Positions 1 to 10,432 of a stretch of DNA of 64,000 bases are shown here, piece by piece. The notes below the pieces were generated by a model. The model was not told the DNA's origin. It saw only the letters and a program-made list of their open reading frames with translations, and searched no databases. Where the stretch lies: NCBI GenBank assembly GCA_039105265.1, contig JAPFFF010000062.1:558001-622000 (forward strand). The letters are read 5' to 3'. Numbering within the stretch: position 1 is the stretch's first letter; the number at the start of each line of letters is the position of its first letter. Origin of the DNA: Tritrichomonas musculus (Eukaryota; Parabasalia; Tritrichomonadida; Tritrichomonadidae). Made by a program: the position numbers and the translations under genes.

Positions 1-3000
1 AGCTCAAAATATTTAATAGCCATATTAATATCTCTTGAAATATATTTATTATCATAATATAAAATCCCTAAATTATAGAGAGCTCTTTCATTATTTTTAT
101 TTGCAGCTAATTGAAAATAATGAATTGCTTTTTTAATATCTTGAGGAATATCAACACCATCCAAATAAATACAGCCAACAATAAATTGTGAATATGTATG
201 ATCCGCATTTGCTGCTAATAGATAATATTGAAATGCTTTTTTGACATCTAATTTCGCATGTATCCCTTGTGTATAAATGATACCAATATTATAGAAAGCA
301 TCAGGATTATTTTGATCTGCAGCAAGTTTCAAATAATGAAATGCCAAATCGATATCTTGCTTGATATATTCAGCCTTATAATATATATTGAAAAGTTCAA
401 ATTGAGCTTCACTATTGTTTTGATTAGCTGCAAGTGTAAAATAATAAATAGCTTTTTGTATGTCTTTTATTTCATTATCATTATTATAATAAATATCACC
501 AAGAAGATATTGTGCTTTTGGATGATTTTGATCTGCAGCTAATGTTAAATATTTGATTGCCTTTCTTATTTCATATAGACAATATTCTCCTTCCAAAAAA
601 ATACTACCAAGAACATATTGAGCTTCTATATGATTTTGATCAGCGGCTAAAGTAATGTATTGAATAGCTTTATCTATATTCTGTTGAACATATTTTCCTT
701 TTAAATATAAATCACCAAGACTATATTGTGATTCTATGTGATTTTGATCTGCTGCCAATGTTAAATTTCTGATGCCTTCATTGATATCTTGTTTGATATT
801 TTCTCCATTCAAATATATTATCCCAAGAATATATAAAGCCTCCAAATGATTTTGTTTTGCAGCTAGTGTCAAATAATGAACTGCCTTATTCATATTTTGG
901 CATATATCCTCATTATTATAAAATATGAATCCAAGATTAAACTGGGCACTTGTGTGATTTTGATTAGCAGCTTTTTCAAAAAAATATATTGCTTTATTGA
1001 CATCTTTTCTGATATGTTTTCCTTCATAAAATAAAGAACCTAGAATATATTGTGAATTTGGTTCATTTTGATCAGCAGCTCTTTCAAAATAATATAGAGC
1101 TTTGTCTACGTCATATTTTACGCCAATTCCGAGTATAAACATATTTCCCAAATTACAAAAGGCTCTTGGAAAATTATTATTTCCAGCAAGTTCTAAATAA
1201 TATATTGTTTTTTTTATATCTGTATTGATATATATCATGCCGAGATCTAACTGAGCAGGTGCAAAGTTTTGGTTAGCTGAAAGCGTGAAATAATGAATTG
1301 CTTTATCCATATCAATATCAACATAATTGATACCAGAATAAATAACGCCAAGATTGTATTGAGCTGTACGGTCATTTAGTTTTGCTGCAATAGTTAAATA
1401 TTTTATTGCTTTATTTATATCAGATTGAACTATAATTCCTTGAGAATAAATTTCTCCAAGAAAACATAATGATTTTATATAGTTTTTCTCAGCCGATAAT
1501 GTAAAATATTGTATCACTTTATTTAAATCCTTACCAAAGTATTTGCCTTTCAAATAAAATTTCCCAAGCTTGTATAATGAATAAAAATGCTTGAATTCTG
1601 ATACAAAAACCATATATTTAAAGTATTTATTGATATATTTGCTTTTGATTGATTGAATTGGATTAATTTCTGCCAATTCTCTATGAATTTTTGAGAAACA
1701 TGCATTGTAATATTCATTAATTAATTGGCTGATATTTGGTCTATCTTTTGGATTACGTTTTGTACATTTAACTAATATATCTTTTAAATTCAAAAATTGC
1801 TGAGGGAAATTAGCATCATTAATATCATTTTGATTTGGACTTTTCTCGCATAATATAAAATAAATCATTATTCCAATAGAATAAATATCTGCTGATAATG
1901 AATAATTTTCACCATTTATAATTTCAGGGGCAATGTAAATTGATCCAAAATCTTTTGTAGCATTATCATCATTGTTGTTCGCTTTATTCTCAATCATTCG
2001 ATCAAAATCAATTAAAACAACGGTTCCATTACTATCAATAATAACGTTATTAGGTTTTAAGTCACGATATATTAAATTTTGTGAATGAAGGTATTCAATG
2101 GCAATCATAATTTCAAAAATAATTTTTATTTTTTCATTGATTGAAATATTCATTTGTTTTATTAAATCTAGAGAATTGCCTTGTATATATTCCATAATTA
2201 AGCATTGTTTCGATTCTTTTTGTGTTAATCCAAAATAACGAACTAAAAATGGATGATGTATTTTAAAGTAATTTTGATGTTCTCTGTTAAACAAATCATC
2301 ATTAAATATAATTTTCATCACGTATAATTGTTGAGTTTCGATCAAAAAAATCATTCTAACAAGCGATGAAGCTCCTTGTCCAACATTTTCAAGCTCTATA
2401 TAATCTTTCTTAAAAATTTGTTTTTCTACTATTTCTTTAAAAAACATATTATTATTCAAAACTCTATCAATATTATGATTTATATAGCTTTTTTTGATTA
2501 AATATCCAAAAACACTTCTTTGAATTAATTTCCAAAAATATAATTTTGTTTGGTTTGAAAAATGAATGCAAAAATGATTAATTTCTGATATAAAGTAACT
2601 ATTAACCTCTTCAATATGAATATTTGTTTTCATTATTGAATTTTTATTTGATGAACTGGGTAAATTAATATTATCAATATTTAAAGAATATATTTCGGCT
2701 GCCTTTATATTTATAATATATATATTTGAATCTTTGTTATTATCAAAATAACTCTTAAGTAATTGAAATTCACTATCTTTAACAATGATTACTATTTCAT
2801 CAAAATGTACAATTAAAAAAAAAACATTTGAAAGTTTGCATGCATCGATTATTACAATTTTTGTTTTGTTTTTCATTTGATTAATTGTTTCATGATCTTT
2901 ATTTTCATCGGTGATCATATAAAATGCTAAATTTCCAATTATATCATTGAGAAAATTGTTTTTAGTTAGGCCAGAACCATTATTTTTGACATCGATAAAC

Positions 3001-3020
3001 TCATTAAAGTACTTCTGCAT
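1..3020 (-). CDS. Protein kinase with C-terminal Sel1-repeat array (3' end outside window)
   Basis: The minus strand reads open without a stop from the ATG at 3020 to the window edge, about 1006 codons. The first ~200 residues are a non-conserved leader. A kinase domain follows at about 205-450: glycine loop VGQGASS near residue 212, the lysine in YVMKIIF, the catalytic loop IYRDLKPNN near 318, and SIYIAPEII. The magnesium motif reads DFD instead of DFG. From about residue 475 to the edge there are roughly 14-15 Sel1-like repeats of ~36 residues (pattern A..YF..AA.QN...AQY.LG..Y). Kinases with Sel1 tails are an expanded family in trichomonads; the Sel1 superhelix probably recruits partners or substrates. 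No signal peptide or membrane helix is visible. The substrate is unknown. Family call is firm; the C-terminus cannot be seen. Confidence 0.9.
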   Translation of the reverse strand, partial: MQKYFNEFIDVKNNGSGLTKNNFLNDIIGNLAFYMITDENKDHETINQMKNKTKIVIIDACKLSNVFFLIVHFDEIVIIVKDSEFQLLKSYFDNNKDSNIYIINIKAAEIYSLNIDNINLPSSSNKNSIMKTNIHIEEVNSYFISEINHFCIHFSNQTKLYFWKLIQRSVFGYLIKKSYINHNIDRVLNNNMFFKEIVEKQIFKKDYIELENVGQGASSLVRMIFLIETQQLYVMKIIFNDDLFNREHQNYFKIHHPFLVRYFGLTQKESKQCLIMEYIQGNSLDLIKQMNISINEKIKIIFEIMIAIEYLHSQNLIYRDLKPNNVIIDSNGTVVLIDFDRMIENKANNNDDNATKDFGSIYIAPEIINGENYSLSADIYSIGIMIYFILCEKSPNQNDINDANFPQQFLNLKDILVKCTKRNPKDRPNISQLINEYYNACFSKIHRELAEINPIQSIKSKYINKYFKYMVFVSEFKHFYSLYKLGKFYLKGKYFGKDLNKVIQYFTLSAEKNYIKSLCFLGEIYSQGIIVQSDINKAIKYLTIAAKLNDRTAQYNLGVIYSGINYVDIDMDKAIHYFTLSANQNFAPAQLDLGMIYINTDIKKTIYYLELAGNNNFPRAFCNLGNMFILGIGVKYDVDKALYYFERAADQNEPNSQYILGSLFYEGKHIRKDVNKAIYFFEKAANQNHTSAQFNLGFIFYNNEDICQNMNKAVHYLTLAAKQNHLEALYILGIIYLNGENIKQDINEGIRNLTLAADQNHIESQYSLGDLYLKGKYVQQNIDKAIQYITLAADQNHIEAQYVLGSIFLEGEYCLYEIRKAIKYLTLAADQNHPKAQYLLGDIYYNNDNEIKDIQKAIYYFTLAANQNNSEAQFELFNIYYKAEYIKQDIDLAFHYLKLAADQNNPDAFYNIGIIYTQGIHAKLDVKKAFQYYLLAANADHTYSQFIVGCIYLDGVDIPQDIKKAIHYFQLAANKNNERALYNLGILYYDNKYISRDINMAIKYFE

Positions 3021-3521
3021 TGCTTTTGTTTTTTATGCTTTTTTTCCAAAATGGATGATAAAATTTGGAAAATTTGGGAAAAAAATATTTTTGAATTGAA
3101 AATGATCGTTTTATATAAATTTTCTCTATTTCTTCAAGAGAAAAACATATGGATTTAAATTGTGCTCATTTTCACTACTTTTTAAGACATTTAAGAGTCT
3201 AATCTCCAAATTGAATTAAAAATTTCAAAGAGCTCTCGCAAATTTATAAATATAAAAAAATTGATATGTATTAATATTTATGTTAAATCAGGCTTGTTAT
3301 ATCTCGATAATCGATACCAACGTTGTTTACCGGTTACAACTTTACCGGATACCGTAGAGATTACCGCTTACCGGTAATTACCGGTATTTTAAACGCGGTA
3401 CGTACAGGTAACGATGTAAAAAAAAAAAAAAACGCCGGTTTACAGTTAGGTATCTTATAGTACTTTTATATCGTTACCGGTATGTACCTTTATATTAATA
3501 CAGTTATGTATAAATTTAATT

Positions 3522-4640
3522 GGGCAGCGACCAATGTCCCTACTTTAACGGTCACTGTTAACGGTCATAATGGTAGGGACAAATGGAGTAGCGACAAATG
3601 TCCCTACTTTAACGGTCATTTTTAACGGTTATAGTATATATTTACCTGTAAAAACAACGAGAGATGTGAATTTTATGATAAATTACGCATAAAATGTTTT
3701 AACAATGCTAGATTACAAAAATGTTTATAAGACAAATTCAAAAAAACTGGAAATTCAGATAAAAATTAGAATATGATTTATCCAAAAAAAAAACTTAATA
3801 AATTAGTCGAAATGTTAACGTTAACATTATACAAAAGATGTTTATTTAAATTAAAACAAAATATTCTTCTATATAAGGAAATAATATTATTAGTAATTTC
3901 TTTATCTGCATTTAAAAAAATATTTTTAAGTTAAATAGCATGTGAAGTTCTTATAAATAGTTTTGTTTGATGTTTTCATGGTCAAAAAAGTTGAATGCAT
4001 CTATTTCAAATTTTCTTGAAAAAAGTGTGAATAGGTGGTCATGGATTTTTTAATAAAAATATATTTTTTTCCATCATTGCTAAAACAAAGTAATTTCTTT
4101 TTATCAAATGATTTTTTAATTATATAATTACATATTTATCTAATATATATAAGGAAATGCTTTAAAATTTGAAAATTACTTCGATCTTTACTAAAAAGTA
4201 ATCGAATATTAAAATATATTCAGTTTGAATTTTATTAGAAGAATCTATTATATTATGCAAAGAACTAATTCTACTTTTGTCTTTTTAAGTTTTTGATCAT
4301 ATTTTTTAGGTTTATCAAATATTTTTTCCTTTGAAAATTACGATTTTTTAGCAAAATTATAATTTTTTATTGTAAAAAGCACTAAAAATAAAGATTTATT
4401 CATTTTAATACTATTTTAACTAAAATATATTAAATAAATAATTCGCATTTTCTTATGCAATGAGTAAGGATATTTGTAACCTCATTTATAAAAATAAAAA
4501 GAGATTTTCTATATGTTTGACCGTTATAAATGACCGTTAAAGTAGGGACAAATGGAGCAGCGACAAATGTCCCTACTTCACCTCACAAATTTAATAGCCG
4601 TTAAAAATGACCGTTAAAGTAGGGACATTTGTAATTTCCC
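3522..4640. mobile_element. Mutator-like (MULE-type) non-autonomous element nested in the hAT-like element
   Basis: The unit starts GGGCAGCGACCAATGTCCC and ends with the inverted counterpart ...GGGACATTTGTAATTTCCC. A perfect 9-bp duplication AATTTAATT flanks it at 3513-3521 and 4641-4649. Nine-base duplications with G...C ends suggest the Mutator superfamily. Each end carries repeated inverted blocks of AATGTCCCTACTTTAACGGT, so the long termini are themselves composite. The interior is AT-rich and has no coding frame. Class is inferred from duplication length and ends only. Confidence 0.65.
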
Positions 4641-4722
4641 AATTTAATTACTTTATTTTCTCTCAATTAAAATAATTGTTTTAAATTTAATTACTTTATT
4701 TTCTCTCATTTAAAATAATTTT
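4641..4722. repeat. Short tandem duplication (~44 bp, 2 copies)
   Basis: The block beginning ATTTAATTACTTTATTTTC occurs twice back to back, with minor differences, immediately after the nested element. Confidence 0.6.
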
Positions 4723-5216
4723 TTTTATAATTTAATGCTTATATAAAACTTTGTAAAAACTATTTAGGAATGAATTTTAAGATATATTTAAAAATAAATT
4801 TGACCAATTTTTTTTGAAAATTTGATAGTTTATACAAATATTTCTATAAGTGCAATCAAAATTATTCTTATAAGCATTCAATATCGTTCAAAAATATATA
4901 TATATTAAAAATGATATTTTTATTATATTTTTCTTGGAAATGATTATAAAATTTTTTATTGTCTGGTATATTTAATAAAAGTATTTTTAATTCTAGTTTT
5001 CATGAAATTAAATAAATTGAATATCATCATCATATGTTAATTACTTTTAAATAAATGCTGAATTTGTCACATATTTATGGTATATACATAATGTTAGAAT
5101 GCTTTTTTAAAAAGCTTTTTAATCAAACTTGAAAATCACCAATAATAAATACATTTAAATTTTGGCCTCTATTATTTGAAGTAAAACTCATAAATAAGAA
5201 CTTATGAAAATATTCA

Positions 5217-5531
5217 TGGTTCCCCTATTATAAAACCGTTGATTGGAAAGAGCAAATCTCAAAATCATCACCTCTATCAGGTAGTAATATAATTGCTAGA
5301 TATATAAATTTATCATATGACAAAACAAAGAAACTTAGAATAAAAATGAAGTGTAGAAAGAAGGATAGACTAGATAATATCAAGAAACTTCATCAAATTT
5401 CAAAAATGACAGAAGAAGAATTAAATTCTTTACAAATTGAAGATGATTTTATATTTTTTATTAAAAATAATAATCCAATTGATGCTCATTTTAAGGAAGA
5501 TAACATAAATGATGAAGATTTTCCAGATTAA
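5217..5531 (+). pseudogene. Coding-like fragment inside the hAT-like element
   Basis: An open stretch of 104 codons, starting at a Trp-Phe-Pro triplet, ends at a TAA at 5529. It has the lysine-rich then acidic composition of a protein C-terminus. The only ATG in a usual position is at 5346. The open frame extends upstream of it and is preceded in frame by a stop, so this is more likely the tail of a decayed reading frame than a small gene. It may be the remains of the element's transposase, but no catalytic motif is recognisable. Confidence 0.3.
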
Positions 5532-6730
5532 TCTTTACTTTTTTTACATCACATTTTTATTAACGTAACATTTTAACGTAACTTTTATTTATAATCAAAA
5601 ATTTTGATGTAAATCAGTTATTTATGTTTAAAACAATATTTTTATTCATAATCTAAAGATGAAAACTATTTTTCATTAACTCTTGCTAATTTTGATCAAA
5701 AAACCATGTTATCGCAGATGATTCTATCTGATAGATATAATTAGAAGCAAAATATCATAGAAAAAAAGGTTTTGTACGTCGGTACTATTATAAAATAATT
5801 CAAATGCATCGAATAAATAAATCAAAACGATTTAGCCAATCATAATAAGTCGAAATAAAATCAGAATTTTATAATAAATATAAAGTGCCATTTTACACCA
5901 TCAAAAGAATGATCAAAGAAATATCAAAGTTTTAATAATTTATTAGCAATAATAACTGAATAAAAATTATTTCTGCTTTATATTCATGCTTTTTTTATTT
6001 TAATTGACTAAATTTTTGAAGATAAAAATATTTTTCAAATAAAAAAATTAACGGAAAATTACATATGTATTTACATATGTAATTTCTATCGTCCTGTGTA
6101 ATTACATTGTATATACAAAAAGTAAAGATTATTCCAGATTATTTGAAAAAAAAAAAAATTTAAAATGGGACAGATTAATATTGAAAAATGGATCAAAAAA
6201 CACAAATAATTAATTTAAATAAATTTAATATTACAATTATCTTTAATATCAATTATAAAAAATTAATTCATAATAAATGAATGGTTTACATCAATTTCAT
6301 TGAATATTATAAAATACAATATTTTGTCTCCTACCGAATAAATATTTATAAAAATAATGTATAACATATGATATTAAGTGAGGATATATATATATATAAA
6401 TAGGAATCAGGCATTTTAATCATATTTACAAGTTCTCGCACCTTTACAATTTTTTAAAATTTTAAAAAAGTTTTCATTAAATTTACCGGACAATTACCCG
6501 AAAAATCACTTAACAAAAGTACAAATATCAACCGGTGATTAAGTATTTGTACCGGTAATACCTAATACAGACGGTTTGACAGGTATATCAGGTACAATAA
6601 AAACGGTTAAAATGGCTACCGTAAGTAACTGGTAAACATCGCTGATCGATACCAATTATCAATAAATTTTTTTGGTATTGATTGCAAAATTATTAATTTG
6701 ATATTAAATCTAGATATCTAATATGGAAAA

Positions 6731-7935
6731 TAGGCTTGTTATTCTGATATCGATTATCAGGTTTGACAATTCATTTAACTCAGATAAATGATTTTAAAAA
6801 AATATTGATTGGAAATTAAAATTGATTCTTTTTTATCTGACTTTTTGTTGGAAAATTTTATGAAATTTTTAAGATTTAACACAAAAAGTTGTTAGTTTAC
6901 ATCAACCATTTTATCGATAACTATTCCTGATACTGACATATAAATTTCTAATTAGAATTACTAAAATATTATTTTTAATAAAATTATAATTTTTTGATCA
7001 AACTTTCAAAGCGCTTTGAAATATATTTTTATATTTAGAAAGCTTTTTTTCAAATTAAAGATACCAAAATCATTGTTTTCGTCGTATTAAAATATGACAT
7101 GAAGTATATTGATAGATTTGAAAACACGCAAATTTTCGAAAATTTTAATTCAATTTTTTTGAAAGGATTTTAATCGTACATGGCTGTGGTCAGCTATTTT
7201 TTAATAAGGCTCTATCTTGACGATTTTTCACTTTATTGCCCAGCTTCAGCGATGAATATACTTGTTTAATAAATTTGTATGTCGCATCGTGCGGTTATTT
7301 CATATGATGAACTCAGCAGAACTTTTCTCATATTTTGAAATTTTTATCTTTCCTTTGCTTACATATTCCAGGCAATTACATATTAAATATGAAATAATTT
7401 CATTTATGCTCCAGTGAGAGTTATACATTTTTTCCACTTTCATAATCTTTGATCAGTATAATGACTAAAGAAATAAATTGTTATAATGAAATTATTTTTC
7501 CCCCTATTTTATCGGCAAATAAGCTTTTATCATTCCAAATAATTTCATTATAACAATGAAATCGTTATATTATTTCCTTAAAGATTTATATGACTCATTA
7601 AAGAAAATGCGTTTTTAACAATCCTCAAACAGTTCATGTAGTGTTGTTAAAGCATTTTTTTTAATTATAATTATCTAATGATATCAATGAAACAATTGAT
7701 ACATAAGGGATTATTTACTTATAAAAAATCAAATGAAGATAAGAATAATTGTTATATTAATAAAAATAATAATGATAGAATGTTTTTAATTTACTTTTTC
7801 AGAAGCCTTTCAAGATTGAATGAAAATTTTCGAAAAAGTTAGAACTTTTTTCGACTTTGTGTTATTTTTATTCATTATTGAGATCAGAAAAATGGATCAA
7901 TTATCGATATCGAAAATCGAGACTTAGCAAGCCTA
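6731..7935. mobile_element. TAGGCTTGTTA-family element, longer copy
   Basis: The left end TAGGCTTGTTATTCTGATAT and the right end ...GACTTAGCAAGCCTA are inverted relative to each other. Both ends match the 456-bp copy at 52545-53000, including the stretch GGATCAATTATCGATATCG near the right end. The interior (~1.2 kb) carries no recognisable gene. No clear target duplication is visible here, unlike the shorter copy, so it may be old or rearranged. Confidence 0.6.
7478..7556. repeat. Perfect 20-bp hairpin
   Basis: TTGTTATAATGAAATTATTT at 7478-7497 is perfectly inverted at 7537-7556 across a 39-base loop, inside the repeat-family copy. Confidence 0.7.
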
Positions 7936-8493
7936 GTGGGATAATGATAATTTTTTTTTGGACCAAAAATATCAAAAATTAAATTGTTAATTGGCCATTT
8001 ACATTCAAAAAAAGTTGATATAATATAATCATATCAATTGAATGTGATCGCTCATTCAAAAAAAAAAATAAGACAAATTCATAAAAAGAAAAAATATCTC
8101 AAAATATGCTTTGAATTAATGAGTTTTTATATATTAACCAGGTATGCCTTTCGGGAGTCACGGGTAAACTCGGATAATATTGATAAAGAGATCTCTTTAT
8201 GCAGATTTTTTATGAAAAACGTTAAGGTCAAATATTTTAATGTTATTTTTACGGTTATTATATAGTGTTGCGTTCAAATTTATTAACCAAAATACTCAAG
8301 GCATTTAAAAGAAATATAAAAAATGACTTCGTGAAACTCCTAAATTTTTACTCTCTGAAAAAAAAAAAAAAAAAAAAAAAAAAACTTTTTCTTTTGTCAC
8401 ACAAAAATAGGTCATGAAAATGACTCTCTCAATTTGGTGTATAATGTTATGTGAATTAGAGAAAATTTTCTTTTCATTTTTAAAGTTGTTGTA
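7936..8493. other. Intergenic, no gene seen
   Basis: AT-rich sequence with a run of more than 20 adenines near 8358. A 75-codon frame at 8038 starts with TTG and shows no protein-like features. The stretch probably contains the promoter of the gene at 8494. Confidence 0.5.
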
Positions 8494-9060
8494 ATGGTCC
8501 CATTTGATCATGGTCAAAATGATGATTCTGATGATTGTTCTTTCTTTTTAAATAGTCAAAGTGATTCTGATGATGATCTATTTGAATTTAAATGGGAATA
8601 TGAAAATGATGAACAGGAAATTCAATCATTTATTGCAATTACGCAAACAAAAAACTGTTTTTCAGTCAAACATAAAGATTCTGAATTGAAACCATCGCCA
8701 AATGACTTAAACAATCAACTGTGTGATACACAGTTTGAAAAATCTAATGGCCAAAAGGTCACAAATCCAGGAAATCTTCATAGGAATCCTAAAAGGATTG
8801 TTGATCTTTCGGATCCAGAAAAATATTTTAAAAACCAATATTATAAAATCTTCATTTCAGGGAAAAAATTTCAAAAGAAATATGTCCAGCAAATACACAA
8901 CAGGTTTCTGAAAAATATCGAAGGTTTCAAGAAAATGAAACGTGAAGAATTTCGTCGTATTGACATTTATTTCCAAAATTATGCAACTCATCAAGATCAG
9001 ATCTTTAAAGTTCTTAAAGAAAACAAAGATGTGATTTCTAAAGAAATCCTCCATCTATAA
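8494..9060 (+). CDS. Hypothetical protein, acidic N-terminus and basic helical C-terminus
   Basis: An ORF of 188 codons from the ATG at 8494. Residues 1-45 are rich in Asp, Glu and Ser (for example SDSDDD and NDEQE). Residues ~100-188 are rich in Lys, Phe and Tyr and predicted helical (PEKYFKNQYYKIF, KKYVQQIHNRFLKN, FRRIDIYFQNYA). The composition suggests a soluble nuclear or cytoplasmic protein. I recognise no family. It stands alone, with the MINDY-like gene 1.4 kb downstream on the opposite strand. Codon use is that of a real gene and clearly unlike the flanking sequence. No signal peptide or membrane segment is seen. Confidence 0.6.
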   Translation: MVPFDHGQNDDSDDCSFFLNSQSDSDDDLFEFKWEYENDEQEIQSFIAITQTKNCFSVKHKDSELKPSPNDLNNQLCDTQFEKSNGQKVTNPGNLHRNPKRIVDLSDPEKYFKNQYYKIFISGKKFQKKYVQQIHNRFLKNIEGFKKMKREEFRRIDIYFQNYATHQDQIFKVLKENKDVISKEILHL

Positions 9061-10432
9061 TTTTGAGCAATAAAAATTTTAATTTTGGATATGTTCTTTA
9101 TTATTTATATCATTTTTTATTATCAATTAACTTCTTTAAAGCAAAATACAATTTTAACTCATGAATTAATTCATGAATAAAACTTTGTTATGTTATCGAA
9201 GATCTAATATGAAACTAATCTTAGTATGAAAGAATTTAAGAATTGCATTTATCTCATAATGTCATTTATCTATCAAGATAATATTTCATTTCTTTAAATA
9301 AAGAAGAAAACTTTGATAATTATAGTTTTTATTTCAAATTTTGTACAATTTTAAATTAAAAAAAAATGCCATATATAACTTTTTCAATAAAAATTTTCAA
9401 ATTTTGATGTACGATTTCTTGTATGTGTTTTTAGGTATTTTGAATTATATATTATATAATATTAATAGTACTATTCATATTTTCTTATGGATGTAAAGGC
9501 TTTTTGAAGCATCTCATTGAAAAGTATACGTTAAACTCTGAATTTAATTCAAAATTTTCGAGATCAATAAAGAGATTGACTTGATATATGACCTTTCACC
9601 TTTATGTATAAAAGACAAAAAAACAAAGAACCTTATTTTGAACTTAAAAAGCATAATTATGTTTATTTGTTAAGTGATATGTTTTTTAAAAATTTTTAAA
9701 AATTAATTATTGTAATTTATATCGTTATAAAAACGTCATGAAATTATCATAAGTTGAAATGATTTTATCTATTTTTACTAAAATAATTAGATATGAGATT
9801 AAAATTTTCAATCAAAAAAACTCAATTTTTTCTTCAGAAAATTGTTATTGAAATATTGAATTGACACATTTTTAATTTTGTGAAAAAGACTTTACAGGGA
9901 AAAAAAAGTTGATGAATTCTGTTTATATGGATGAAAATGAATATATAAACTTTAGGAATCTTTATTTTTTATTTTTAATTTTTAATTGGTTTACATTTTC
10001 ATGAATCGAATGTAAAAATATCTGTTATTCTAGAAAAATTTGGATAAAATTTCCTATTAACAAGTATACATCCAATTTTTTCCTGAATTATAGCAAAATA
10101 AAACTTTTCTGAATTATTAATTTTTAATCATTTTTTGGTTATTCCGAAAAGATTTTTATCATTTTCAGATTTATTATTGGAAGAAATGAATATCTTTTTT
10201 TTAGTAATTTTATATGCATTTAAAATAAAATAAAAAAAAAAAATATTTTAAATTGTTATCATCAAATCCCAAAGTAAAGAAATGTTTATTTGGACCATAT
10301 GAAGCAACAAAAGAATCTTTTTATTTTGTAAATACTTGTTAATTAAATAATTTTCATTTTGCTAATTTTTTTTTTTTTTTTTTGAATATAATTTAATCAT
10401 AAAAAGCCATATCATGAAATAAACGCATGTTC
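9061..10432. other. Intergenic, AT-rich, no gene seen
   Basis: About 1.4 kb with stops in all frames and several A or T runs (for example near 10230 and 10370). It separates the 3' ends of two convergent genes. No repeat structure is recognised. Confidence 0.5.

Larger units (their letters stand above)
3318..6645. mobile_element. hAT-like DNA transposon, degenerate or non-autonomous
   Basis: The ends are inverted: CAACGTTGTTTACCGGTTA on the left and, reverse complemented, CAGCGATGTTTACCAGTTA on the right. They are flanked by a perfect 8-bp duplication ATCGATAC at 3310-3317 and 6646-6653. An 8-bp duplication with CA-G termini is typical of the hAT superfamily. The subterminal ~150 bp at each end are full of ACCGGT-type motifs, as expected of transposase binding sites. 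No full transposase is visible; one coding-like fragment lies at 5217-5531. A second element is nested at 3522-4640. Confidence 0.75.
3290..6730. repeat. AGGCTTGTTA-family transposon fragment, split by an hAT-like insertion
   Basis: The terminus AGGCTTGTTATATCTCGATA at 3290 resembles the ends of the copies at 6731-7935 and 52545-53000. The body is interrupted at 3318 and resumes after 6653 (gataccaattatcaataaa). It fades before the next copy begins at 6731. It is the oldest layer of the nest. The right boundary is uncertain. Confidence 0.5.

Noticed and set aside
258-542. 94-codon plus-strand frame
   Set aside because: It is antisense to the Sel1-repeat part of the kinase gene, which has the clear protein signature.
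8038-8265. 75-codon frame upstream of the unknown gene
   Set aside because: Begins with TTG, has no ATG near its start and no recognisable protein features.
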